From Dyadobacter chenwenxiniae (GTDB lineage: Bacteria > Bacteroidota > Bacteroidia > Cytophagales > Spirosomataceae), in NCBI RefSeq assembly GCF_022869785.1, contig NZ_CP094997.1:6136001-6200000 (forward strand): a stretch of DNA of 64,000 bases, written 5' to 3'. Of this stretch, positions 27,608 through 35,028 are shown one piece after another. The notes beneath the pieces are model-generated. The model was given only the letters and a program-made list of their open reading frames with translations, was not told where the DNA came from and did not search any database. Every line of letters starts with the position of its first letter. The stretch's first letter is position 1. A program made the position numbers and the translations under genes.

Positions 27608-28675
27608 CTATACTTTCAGCATCCAGCCAAATGTATCTTCCTCTTTGCCTGTGCGTAAGTCAGTTAAGTAATGTTTTACTTTATTTACAAATGAATCTTC
27701 TTTGATCTCAGGAAGTGGGTAGTCAACTCCTTCATACGCGATAGATGCAAATGGAGATATCACGACAGCTGTTCCAGCGCCAAATGCAGCTTCCAGACTT
27801 CCGTCTTTCAAGCCATCGACAATTTCCTTCACACTTACCCTGCGTTCCTCCACCGGAATGCCCCAATGTTGCGCAATGGCAACGATGCTTTTGCGGGTAA
27901 TGCCGTCCAATGTGGTTTCAGAAACGTAAGGTGTCACTAATTTACCATCCAGTATGAACATAATGTTCATTGTTCCGGATTCTTCAATGTAGGCATGTTC
28001 CCGTGCATCCGTCCAGATCAGCTGATCGTAACCTTCTTGCTGGGCTAATTTTGCAGGATACAATGAGCCAGCGTAGTTTCCGGCACATTTAGTTGCACCT
28101 ACACCACCTTCGGCAGCACGGATGAAATGCGTTTCTACTTTCACACGGGGCGGTTTTGCATAATAAGTGCCAACCGGGCTTGTGAATATGATAAAATAGT
28201 AAGAATCAGAAGGTTTTACACCGATATATGGGTCCGTAGCAAACATATAAGGGCGAATATATAGTGAGCATCCTTCTTGTGAAGGCACCCAGTCAGCATC
28301 CTGGCGAAGCAATTCTGTAAGCCCGCTCATGAAAATTTCTTCCGGAATCGTTGGCATGCAAAGGCGTTCCGCAGATTTATTCAGTCGTTTCCAGTTGTCA
28401 ATGGCGCGGAAAAGAAGCACTTCACCTTCTGCGCTTTTGTAGGCTTTCATGCCCTCAAAAATAGCCTGACCGTAATGCAGGGCAGCGGTTGCAGGGCTTA
28501 GCGAAAGGTCACCATAAGGGACGATGCGCAGGTCTTGCCACTGGCCTTCGCGATATTCGGCGATAAACATGTGGTCGGAAATGTTCCGGCCAAAAACGAG
28601 ATTGTCAAAATCAACCTCTTGCAAACGTGAATTTGTTGTTTGCTGAACCTCTATTTGCAACGTGTCGGCTGTCAT
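27608..28675 (-). CDS. ilvE: Branched-chain amino acid aminotransferase
   Basis: A 355-residue fold-type IV PLP enzyme that interconverts Leu, Ile and Val with their 2-oxo acids. The PLP lysine is Lys196 in GGVGATKCAGNYAGS. Other signatures are LHYGQAIFEGMKAYK (residues 67-80), RPYMFATDPYIGV, IEESGTMNIMFI (the PLP-phosphate region) and GTAVVISPF. Length and motifs match class II (BCAT2-like) bacterial enzymes. An unusual long stem-loop lies in its leader at 28687-28749. Confidence 0.94.
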   Translation of the reverse strand: MTADTLQIEVQQTTNSRLQEVDFDNLVFGRNISDHMFIAEYREGQWQDLRIVPYGDLSLSPATAALHYGQAIFEGMKAYKSAEGEVLLFRAIDNWKRLNKSAERLCMPTIPEEIFMSGLTELLRQDADWVPSQEGCSLYIRPYMFATDPYIGVKPSDSYYFIIFTSPVGTYYAKPPRVKVETHFIRAAEGGVGATKCAGNYAGSLYPAKLAQQEGYDQLIWTDAREHAYIEESGTMNIMFILDGKLVTPYVSETTLDGITRKSIVAIAQHWGIPVEERRVSVKEIVDGLKDGSLEAAFGAGTAVVISPFASIAYEGVDYPLPEIKEDSFVNKVKHYLTDLRTGKEEDTFGWMLKV

Positions 28676-28686
28676 AATGCCTAAAA

Positions 28687-28749
28687 TTTAAATTGCGGAT
28701 ATCGTTTTTTAAGGAAGCTCTGCGTCTTTCTTAAGTCCCGCAATTTAAA
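28687..28749. promoter_or_regulatory. Long stem-loop in the ilvE leader
   Basis: Perfect 12-bp arms (TTTAAATTGCGG and CCGCAATTTAAA) enclose a nested imperfect stem (TAAGGAA with TTTCTTA). In the minus-strand transcript the element lies after the pduO stop codon and 11 bp before the ilvE start. It may be a terminator for pduO or a leader structure for ilvE. There is only a weak U run after it. Confidence 0.45.
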
Positions 28750-28787
28750 AAAATAAATCAATAATCAACAGATATTTAGTATAACAA

Positions 28788-29348
28788 TTAAATTTTCGGA
28801 GCAACCCTTGGTTTCCACGTAACTTCCTCAATTTCCAGCTCGTAAGTCATGGCGCGGCAAAGCATAAACAAGTAATCCGACAGGCGATTCAGATAACGAA
28901 TGACAATTTCCTCCACCTCTTCTCCCTGCTGCAAATGGATTACCGCACGCTCCGCGCGACGGCAAACTGTGCGTGCGATATGCCCGAAAGAAACCGACTG
29001 ATGCCCGCCCGGCAAGACAAATGCCCGTAAAGGCGGAATCTGCGAATCAATCACATCCATTTCCTTTTCAAGCAACATTACATCCTCGTCCAGTAAATCC
29101 GGCAAAATCCGCTTCACCTGATCCGATTCAGAAGCCAAATGCGAGCCAATCGTAAAAAGCCGGTCCTGAATTTCCTTCAAAAAGTCCCGCCGATGCGCAT
29201 TCACAAGCTGGTCGCGCAGCATACCAATGTAACTATTCAGCTCATCCACAGTCCCATAAGCATCAATCCGCACATGCGCCTTGCTCAACCGTGTGCCTCC
29301 GATAAGGGACGTGGTTCCTTTGTCACCGGTTTTGGTGTATATTTTCAT
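28788..29348 (-). CDS. Cob(I)alamin adenosyltransferase, PduO type
   Basis: A 186-residue ATP:cobalamin adenosyltransferase that makes adenosylcobalamin. The ATP-binding N-terminus is TKTGDKGTTSLIGGTRLSK (residues 4-22), followed by DAYGTVDELNSYIG, FVLPGGHQSVSFGHIARTVCRRAERAV and the closing LNRLSDYLFMLCR. It appears complete. Parts of its 5' end are duplicated 0.8 kb upstream (see the remnant at 30057-30143), with a PIN toxin-antitoxin module between the copies. Confidence 0.93.
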   Translation of the reverse strand: MKIYTKTGDKGTTSLIGGTRLSKAHVRIDAYGTVDELNSYIGMLRDQLVNAHRRDFLKEIQDRLFTIGSHLASESDQVKRILPDLLDEDVMLLEKEMDVIDSQIPPLRAFVLPGGHQSVSFGHIARTVCRRAERAVIHLQQGEEVEEIVIRYLNRLSDYLFMLCRAMTYELEIEEVTWKPRVAPKI

Positions 29349-29357
29349 TTATAGAAG

Positions 29358-29789
29358 TTAATGTTGTGTTTCGTTTTCCACAAGGAATGCGTGGAATTGT
29401 TTGGGATTTAAAACCGATAATCTGGGAAATTCAATGTTCTTAAATACATCAAAGTGTTTGTCGAAAGTAACGAGACAAGTGGAATTGGAAGAGATAGCCA
29501 GGTCGGAAAACTTATTATCATCCGGATCATCTTCAATGAGGTTCCACCGAAAATGAGGTTCTGAGAAGACTACATTGCTAGCAGTGCAGAGAATTTCAAG
29601 GACAAGTTGGGCAGTTTTCAGAGAGTAAAATTCTATCAATTTCTCTTCATATTCATCCAGAATACTTGTGCTGACTACCCATTCAAACAGCTCGGATTCA
29701 AAAGCCTGATAAATGAAGAATTCGAAATTTGTTCGGTTAATGGTCTTTATCAAGACATTTGTATCAATCACCACGCTCAATTTACTCAT
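29358..29789 (-). CDS. PIN-domain toxin of a type II toxin-antitoxin pair
   Basis: A 143-residue PIN-domain RNase. Acidic active-site residues are Asp9 in VVIDTNVLI, a glutamate in SILDEYEEKL, Asp in DDNKFSDLAISS and the final Asp in TFDKHFD. It is of the 'putative toxin component, PIN family' kind rather than classical VapC. It overlaps the antitoxin gene by 8 bp and ends 10 bp before the pduO start codon. It looks intact. Confidence 0.85.
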   Translation of the reverse strand: MSKLSVVIDTNVLIKTINRTNFEFFIYQAFESELFEWVVSTSILDEYEEKLIEFYSLKTAQLVLEILCTASNVVFSEPHFRWNLIEDDPDDNKFSDLAISSNSTCLVTFDKHFDVFKNIEFPRLSVLNPKQFHAFLVENETQH

Positions 29790-30024
29790 GCTCGGGACCG
29801 GAAGTGGATCTCACATCTTCTGAATCCAGACTTTCATAATCCGAAGCGGAAATGCCTTTTTTCTGAACGACGTTATCCACTTCTTCAAGCAGCTTTTTGC
29901 CAAGATGTTTTACGATGATCTTTTTGATTTCAAGAACATCTTCATCCGGAATCTGACGATCAAACATTCTGAGCAGGCCGATCTGAATTGCATTAAGCCC
30001 TGTTGTGTGATGAGTTGTTTTCAT
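29782..30024 (-). CDS. Antitoxin partner of the PIN toxin
   Basis: An 80-residue small protein directly upstream of, and overlapping, the PIN gene. The N-terminal half (MKTTHHTTGLNAIQIGLLRMF) may bind DNA. The acidic, helical C-terminal half (EVDNVVQKKGISASDYESLD) would cover the toxin. I identify it by its position and size; it shows no well-known fold signature to my eye. Confidence 0.72.
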   Translation of the reverse strand: MKTTHHTTGLNAIQIGLLRMFDRQIPDEDVLEIKKIIVKHLGKKLLEEVDNVVQKKGISASDYESLDSEDVRSTSGPEHE

Positions 30025-30056
30025 GGCAATTCATTTTATTTCAAATATATCAAGAT

Positions 30057-30143
30057 TTCACCTGATCCGATTCAGAAGCTAAGTGCGAGCCAATCGTAAA
30101 AAGCCGGTCCTGAATTGTCACCGGTTTTGGTGTATATTTTCAT
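30057..30143 (-). pseudogene. Deleted second copy of the pduO 5' end
   Basis: 60 bp at 30057-30116 match pduO 29113-29172 with two mismatches. They run directly into 27 bp (30117-30143) identical to pduO 29322-29348, which includes the start codon. About 149 bp of the pduO reading frame are missing at the join, where a TT is shared by both sides. The fragment begins ATGAAAATATACACC but cannot encode a working enzyme. It also forms the 3' end of the neighbouring small antitoxin-like gene. Confidence 0.92.
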
Positions 30144-30282
30144 TGCGGCTAAGCTCGATTGTTTCTTGCAGTGTATAAGTTTTAGTATTGGGGTCTAAGA
30201 ACAACTTTTCGATTTCCCTAATTTCTACTTTTGTAAGTTCACTTTTGCTTACAGAGACTTTTTTAGTTTTTAGCTCTTTCAT
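30118..30282 (-). CDS. Truncated antitoxin-like protein fused into the pduO remnant
   Basis: A 54-residue open frame starting MKELKTKKVSVSKSEL. Its start codon lies inside the 3' end of the BrnT-like toxin gene (20-bp overlap), the position of a BrnA-type antitoxin. The last residues, SRNENIHQNR, are encoded by the duplicated pduO 5' end read in another frame and then stop. The natural C-terminus therefore seems to have been replaced by the rearrangement. Whether the short product still neutralises anything is unknown. Confidence 0.6.
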   Translation of the reverse strand: MKELKTKKVSVSKSELTKVEIREIEKLFLDPNTKTYTLQETIELSRNENIHQNR

Positions 30283-30551
30283 AGTAAGTTCTTTTAGTTT
30301 GTTTATTAGCCGGCCAACAAGTTATTGGGCGTATTGTTTCTCCAATTACTGTGTAAACAACAACTTTGAGTCTTCCCAAGTTGCTTAAACCAACGGCAGC
30401 AAATCGCTTCTCGCGAGGATTTGGAATTTCTTTCACCATTTAGATAGCGATCAGCAAATATGCTCTCTACTTCACTGATCGTATTTTCTCTTTCGGGATA
30501 GTCTTCCAAGATATGCCTAATGTTATGGCTATCCCACTCAAATTGATTCAT
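30263..30551 (-). pseudogene. brnT: BrnT-like ribonuclease toxin with a frameshift
   Basis: Frame one from the ATG at 30551 gives MNQFEWDSHNIRHIL, then a typical BrnT middle up to FADRYLN. A second frame continues at once with VKEIPNPREKRFAAVGLSN, GRLKVVVYTVIGETIRPI and a YYERAKN end. One extra A in CTAAATGG, instead of CTAATGG, explains the break. The total of 289 nt is one more than a multiple of three. BrnT toxins are RelE-fold RNases of about 90-95 residues, which the repaired frame would match. A sequencing error could also produce this. Confidence 0.82.
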
Positions 30552-30578
30552 AAAGTTAAATATAGTGTGTAGTGAAAG

Positions 30579-30598
30579 GTTAACTTTTCAAAGTTAAC
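30579..30598. promoter_or_regulatory. Palindrome upstream of the brnT-like gene, candidate operator
   Basis: GTTAACTTT and AAAGTTAAC flank a 2-base centre, a perfect 9-bp dyad 28 bp before the toxin start. Similar half-sites (AAAGTTAA at about 30553 and GATTAACC at about 30607) lie on each side. Autorepression by the antitoxin is a reasonable reading. Confidence 0.45.
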
Positions 30599-30700
30599 AT
30601 TATAACGATTAACCTCTTCAATTAGGTTTTAGAAACTCCCGAAGCTAATTTTGCAGCCAAATTTACTATGGCGATAAAACCTCTTGAAGGTTACTGATTC

Positions 30701-31213
30701 ATGAAAGTTACAACATTTGTTATAAAAGTATGGCGCTGGCTGTCGTTGGTTTTGGTCATTGGAGCGCTGATATGGACTTATTCGGTTTTTCCGCAGACGG
30801 TTGCCGTTGATTTCTCAGACAATGGTCTGGCAGAAAAATATCTTGAAAAAGAACACATTTTTTACATTGTGATGGCGCTGTTTCTGCTCAATAATGTGCT
30901 GATAACCGGACTTGCCCGCCATATTCCGAAAGTGGATCCATTGCATTTGCCTATTCTGAATAAAAAAGTTTGGGCGCAGCACCGTGAAGCATTGAGCGAG
31001 CATTTGATCAACTGGCTTTACTGCCTCGTGGCGGTCATTAATACGATTATCGGAATGAGCCTTTTTGCCCTTGCGACCATTAATAGTCAGCAATATAAGC
31101 TCGATGTCTTCGATTTTTCATGGCTGTATTATACTGGTTTAGGACTTATGATCATTGTTTTCCTTTTGCCGCTCAGACTTCTATGGACACCGGCTCCGGA
31201 GGATAAATTGTAG
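30701..31213 (+). CDS. Four-helix membrane protein of unknown function
   Basis: A 170-residue protein with hydrophobic segments at about residues 10-28, 50-70, 100-126 and 145-164. The loop between the first two, QTVAVDFSDNGLAEKYLEKE, resembles the DUF1648-type membrane proteins, but I am not certain of that link. It ends 8 bp before queA on the same strand and is likely co-transcribed with it. Confidence 0.65.
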   Translation: MKVTTFVIKVWRWLSLVLVIGALIWTYSVFPQTVAVDFSDNGLAEKYLEKEHIFYIVMALFLLNNVLITGLARHIPKVDPLHLPILNKKVWAQHREALSEHLINWLYCLVAVINTIIGMSLFALATINSQQYKLDVFDFSWLYYTGLGLMIIVFLLPLRLLWTPAPEDKL

Positions 31214-31221
31214 ATAAAGGA

Positions 31222-32487
31222 ATGAAAGAAGGAGAATCCGAAGGCAGCAAAAACTTTGAAGATGGGTGGCTCAAGGCGGCAGAATTAATTCGTTTGGAAG
31301 ACTATACATATGATCTGCCCGACGAAAGGATAGCGAAATACCCGCTTGAAAACCGGGATCAATCGAAGCTTCTGATCTACAAATCCGGTGAAATCGCGCA
31401 TTGGCGCTTCACGGATCTGCCGGAAAATCTGCCTTCCAAAGCGCTTCTTGTATTTAATGATACCAAAGTAATTCCGGCCAGGGCTTATTTTAAAAAGGAG
31501 ACGGGGGCTGTTATCGAAATTCTCCTGCTGCATCCTGAGCTTCCAACGCGTGTGATTAATGATGCAATGCTGGTCAGACATTCGTGTGTTTGGGAGTGCA
31601 TGATTGGGAATAAAAAACGCTGGAAACTAGCAGACATGCTAACCACAAATATTGAAATTAATGGTCAGCAAGTTTGTTTAAGCGTTCATTACGAAGATTA
31701 CGACCAAAATCTGGTTCGGTTAACTTGGGATGGCGACTTCGTGTTTTTGGACATTGTAAAGGCACTTGGCGAAATCCCATTGCCGCCTTACCTGAACCGT
31801 GAAACAGAAGCACGTGATTCTGAAACTTACCAAACCGTCTACGCGCATCATGACGGCGCGGTTGCGGCGCCAACCGCCGGTTTGCATTTTACGCAGGATG
31901 TTTTCAAAAAGCTTGAATCAAAGGGTGTGAAAAAGTCTTTTCTGACGCTCCATGTGGGTGCAGGCACATTTCAGCCCATCAAAGTGAGCTCGGTAACCGA
32001 GCATCGGATGCATTCTGAGCAAGTTGTTTTTTCCAAGCAGTTGATCAATGATCTGCTGGAAAATCTCGAGACGATCGTTCCCGTCGGCACAACATCATTG
32101 CGGTCTTTGGAAAGTTTGTATTGGTTTGGTGTAAAGCTTTTCCGTCGGGAAACGACTGAGTTTTTTATTGAGAAATTATATCCTTATCCATTTAAAGAAG
32201 AGGATCTTCCATCTTCGAGTGAAGCATTGCATTCAATATTAGCCTTCATGGAAGACCATAACCTCGATCATATCATCGGCGAAACAGAAATCTTCATTTT
32301 TCCCGGTTACAAGTTTCGCCTTTGCCAGGGATTGGTAACCAATTTCCACCAACCAGGCTCCACGCTCATTCTCCTGGTCGCCGCCCTTACCGGGCAAGAT
32401 TGGAAGCGCATTTACGCCGAGGCCTTCGAGAATAATTACCGGTTTTTGAGTTATGGAGATTCGTCGTTGCTGTGGAGGAGGGATTGA
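31222..32487 (+). CDS. queA: S-adenosylmethionine:tRNA ribosyltransferase-isomerase
   Basis: A 421-residue enzyme that transfers the ribose of SAM to 7-aminomethyl-7-deazaguanine in tRNA to form epoxyqueuosine. Signatures are YDLPDERIAKYPLENRDQSKLLIY (about residues 29-52), VFNDTKVIPAR, GEIPLPPYLNR, YQTVYAHHDGAVAAPTAGLHFT, LHVGAGTFQP and TNFHQPGSTLILLVAALTG. The first 20 residues are not conserved in the family, so the true start may be slightly downstream. It is longer than E. coli QueA (356), as is common in Bacteroidota. Confidence 0.93.
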   Translation: MKEGESEGSKNFEDGWLKAAELIRLEDYTYDLPDERIAKYPLENRDQSKLLIYKSGEIAHWRFTDLPENLPSKALLVFNDTKVIPARAYFKKETGAVIEILLLHPELPTRVINDAMLVRHSCVWECMIGNKKRWKLADMLTTNIEINGQQVCLSVHYEDYDQNLVRLTWDGDFVFLDIVKALGEIPLPPYLNRETEARDSETYQTVYAHHDGAVAAPTAGLHFTQDVFKKLESKGVKKSFLTLHVGAGTFQPIKVSSVTEHRMHSEQVVFSKQLINDLLENLETIVPVGTTSLRSLESLYWFGVKLFRRETTEFFIEKLYPYPFKEEDLPSSSEALHSILAFMEDHNLDHIIGETEIFIFPGYKFRLCQGLVTNFHQPGSTLILLVAALTGQDWKRIYAEAFENNYRFLSYGDSSLLWRRD

Positions 32488-32542
32488 GCTCAGTTTGAAA
32501 ATGCTCGATTTTTGATGTAATTTGTTTTGAAAATCAACCAAT

Positions 32543-33136
32543 ATGGGACACGCACAAATTTCAGAGCAAAAATACACTGTCGGAGAATACCTGGAAATGG
32601 AGGAAAAAAGCGAAATCCGTCACGAATTTTACGATGGAGAGATTTTCGCTATGGCGGGAACTACTATGAACCATAATGACATTGTGGATAATGTTCGCTC
32701 ACTTCTGAAAAAAGTTTTTGTTCCACGAGGATGCCGGGTTTTTGCGGAAAATATAAAAGTTGAAGCCGTTCAAAATTTCTTTTATCCATATCCTGATGTT
32801 ATTGTAGCCTGCGCCAAAGAGGATATAAATGGAACGTATATTGTCAGGTATCCGAGTATATTAGTTGAAGTCTTATCAAAAAGTTCGGCAACTTATGATC
32901 AAGGCTTTAAACTGAGAATGTATAAAGCAATTCCGTCCCTCGAACATTACTTGCTGGTTTCGCAAAACGAATTTTACGTAGAGCTCTACACTCGGACAGA
33001 ACAAAAAAACATCTGGATGAATCAATCATTCGATCAGCCAAGTGACATCATAAAGTTCGACTCCCTAAATTTCGAAATCACACTCTCGGCGATTTATGAA
33101 AACATTGTTTTCGTTTCTGACGAAGAGGCTCTCTAA
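32543..33136 (+). CDS. Uma2 family (DUF820) endonuclease-like protein
   Basis: A 197-residue PD-(D/E)XK-fold protein. YTVGEYLEMEEKSEIRHEFYDGEIFAMAG opens the domain. FYPYPDVIVAC carries the active-site Asp, and SILVEVLSKSSATYDQGFKLRMYKAIPSLEHYLLV carries the glutamate and a following basic cluster. Uma2 proteins are numerous in Bacteroidota and cyanobacteria, and their cellular role is not known. It starts 55 bp after queA. Confidence 0.87.
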   Translation: MGHAQISEQKYTVGEYLEMEEKSEIRHEFYDGEIFAMAGTTMNHNDIVDNVRSLLKKVFVPRGCRVFAENIKVEAVQNFFYPYPDVIVACAKEDINGTYIVRYPSILVEVLSKSSATYDQGFKLRMYKAIPSLEHYLLVSQNEFYVELYTRTEQKNIWMNQSFDQPSDIIKFDSLNFEITLSAIYENIVFVSDEEAL

Positions 33137-34909
33137 TTACTTCACCCCCACAACTTCACTCATTGCCGAAACCCCATTCTCATTAAAAGCCTCAATAGCA
33201 AAGTAATAAGGGACGCCAACATTCAAAGCTCTTAACTCGAATACGTTAGGTTCATCGTTCCAAAACTGGTAAGTCTGATATAGTTTATCCGGTGCAATGC
33301 CCCATAGCACATTGTAGCCGATTACTCCCGGCACTTTTTCCCATTTCAGATCTGCATTCCTGGTGTCATTTTGTCGAACCGCCGAGAAGTTTGCAGGCGT
33401 CTGGGGTGCCCTTCCAAAACCGTTTCCGAAAACGCGGAATTCGCTAATTGCCAGATTTGGTGAAGCGACGTAAATGTGCTCATAACGCACGTAACGTGCT
33501 TTTACGGGCTTTGCTAGCTCAATGTAGGCGCATGGGCGGTCGCGTTTCGGCTCCTGCGTGAGGTCGCTCACAACGTCCCACTTTTTACCATCATCGGAAG
33601 TCAGGATTTTGAATTGCGTGTAAACGATCTCTGGTTTGTTATCGAAAATGTCTGATTTATAATCGGAATAGTCGACCTGAATCGCTTTGATTTCCTGCTC
33701 TTTTTGTAAATCAATGGTCAGCGTTTCGCCGGGTTTATTTTGTTTGGCTGCCCAAAAAGTTCTTGGATTTTCGTCGGTGATCTTCATAGCGGACATTGTA
33801 TCCAAAACCGAGGATGCGACAACTGGTTTTTTGTAAGAAAGCAGCATCCAGCCTGTAAACAATTCATCGCCTTTTCCTTCCCATTTTTTGGTAGTCATTT
33901 TATGTGGAAAATCACCAAATCGAGTGTTAGCGAACATTTGTCCGTCTTTGTCAAAACCAGCGGCATATCTGACGATCCTTCTTTCCATTCCCCAATTGTA
34001 GCCGATCCAGGACGTTCCGGTGTTCCAATAGTTGCCGTAATTATCCTGAAATGTATTCCCATGCCCTGCCCCGGTCGCGAAGCCGCCAGGCTTGTAGGAA
34101 ACCGGGTTGTAAGGCGCGTAAGTGAATGGGCCAAGCGGATCATCGCCTACGTAAGTGCCATTGGCATAAACATTATATTCCGTGCCGGGAGCGCCATATT
34201 GCAAGTAATATTTCCCATTATGCTTGGTCATCCACGCACCTTCCGTGAATGGTTTGAAGGGATCTGAATGGTTTGGGCCGAAGCGTTCCCAGCCGTGTTC
34301 GTATTGATTTAACCAAAACATGGCTTTGTATTGATCTTTGAAAGCCAGTTTTTTGCTATGGTCGAGCTCGGCGCCGAAAATCGGATAAACATTGGACGAG
34401 CCCCAATACATGAACCATCTGTCCGTGTCAGGGTCGTGATAAATGGCTGGATCCCAGGGGCCAATATCTTTTGGCAAGCGTGGCGTCCAGCGGTTATAAA
34501 ATTCCCAAATTCCCTTTTCCGGCGCAACAGAATAAAGGATCGGCCGCGATTCAAAAGTGGATTGGAACAAAAAAAGCGTGTCCCGCACGGAGACAGCGGC
34601 AGGGGCGCACATATCTTCAAAAGGCCAGCGGTTTGCGGTCAGATATTTCCAGTTGATCATGTCTTTGGAATGCCAATAACCGCCCTGAATCGTCACAAAC
34701 ATGTAATAATCACTTCCTTTTCCCGAAACTTTGTGGTTAATGATCACCGGATCAGCGCCGGACCGGTAACTTATTTTTTCATTCAATTGCTCAAAATTGT
34801 ATTTGTAATCAATGTCCATTGGATTACAAAAGGTCGTTTGGGCAATTGAGAAGTGTGAAATGACGACAAAGAATGTGCAGCAGATGGCTCGTAAAATGTA
34901 TTTAATCAT
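33137..34909 (-). CDS. Glycoside hydrolase family 43-type protein with discoidin and fibronectin III domains
   Basis: An exported protein of about 590 residues. From the ATG at 34909 it begins with a signal peptide (MIKYILRAICCTFFVVISHF). The frame is open to 35023, but that extension is basic and lacks family features. The five-bladed propeller carries SGADPVII (general base Asp), WDPAIYHDPD (pKa-modulating Asp) and FTEGAWMTKHN (acid Glu), in the order of GH43 enzymes. An F5/8 type C domain follows (TLTIDLQKEQEIKAIQVDYSDY), then a fibronectin III-like end. Targets may be arabinan or xylan side chains. It is divergent from tyrS and stands alone. Confidence 0.87.
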   Translation of the reverse strand: MIKYILRAICCTFFVVISHFSIAQTTFCNPMDIDYKYNFEQLNEKISYRSGADPVIINHKVSGKGSDYYMFVTIQGGYWHSKDMINWKYLTANRWPFEDMCAPAAVSVRDTLFLFQSTFESRPILYSVAPEKGIWEFYNRWTPRLPKDIGPWDPAIYHDPDTDRWFMYWGSSNVYPIFGAELDHSKKLAFKDQYKAMFWLNQYEHGWERFGPNHSDPFKPFTEGAWMTKHNGKYYLQYGAPGTEYNVYANGTYVGDDPLGPFTYAPYNPVSYKPGGFATGAGHGNTFQDNYGNYWNTGTSWIGYNWGMERRIVRYAAGFDKDGQMFANTRFGDFPHKMTTKKWEGKGDELFTGWMLLSYKKPVVASSVLDTMSAMKITDENPRTFWAAKQNKPGETLTIDLQKEQEIKAIQVDYSDYKSDIFDNKPEIVYTQFKILTSDDGKKWDVVSDLTQEPKRDRPCAYIELAKPVKARYVRYEHIYVASPNLAISEFRVFGNGFGRAPQTPANFSAVRQNDTRNADLKWEKVPGVIGYNVLWGIAPDKLYQTYQFWNDEPNVFELRALNVGVPYYFAIEAFNENGVSAMSEVVGVK

Positions 34910-34986
34910 CAGTATGTGCGGTTTGAATGCAGGAAAATCTTTTAATGATGCTAAAATAGGCGCTTTCCCGGTAAACTGATAACCTT

Positions 34987-34994
34987 TACCTTTG
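34987..34994 (+). promoter_or_regulatory. Candidate -7 element of the tyrS promoter
   Basis: TACCTTTG fits the TAnnTTTG consensus 35 bp before the tyrS start codon. The -33 position has no clear TTG. Confidence 0.45.
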
Positions 34995-35028
34995 CGCTTC
35001 GATTTTGAAATAAGAAACACCATTCATA

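Noticed and set aside
5839..29348. Link between the BtuB-like receptor and the cobalamin adenosyltransferase as a B12 pathway
   Set aside because: They are over 20 kb apart, with no riboswitch or cobalamin synthesis genes seen between them, and the receptor layout alone does not prove B12 transport.
33137..34909. GH43 gene as part of the SusCD locus
   Set aside because: It is 7 kb from the symporter/araC region with unrelated genes between, and the shared 19-bp motif is absent upstream of it.
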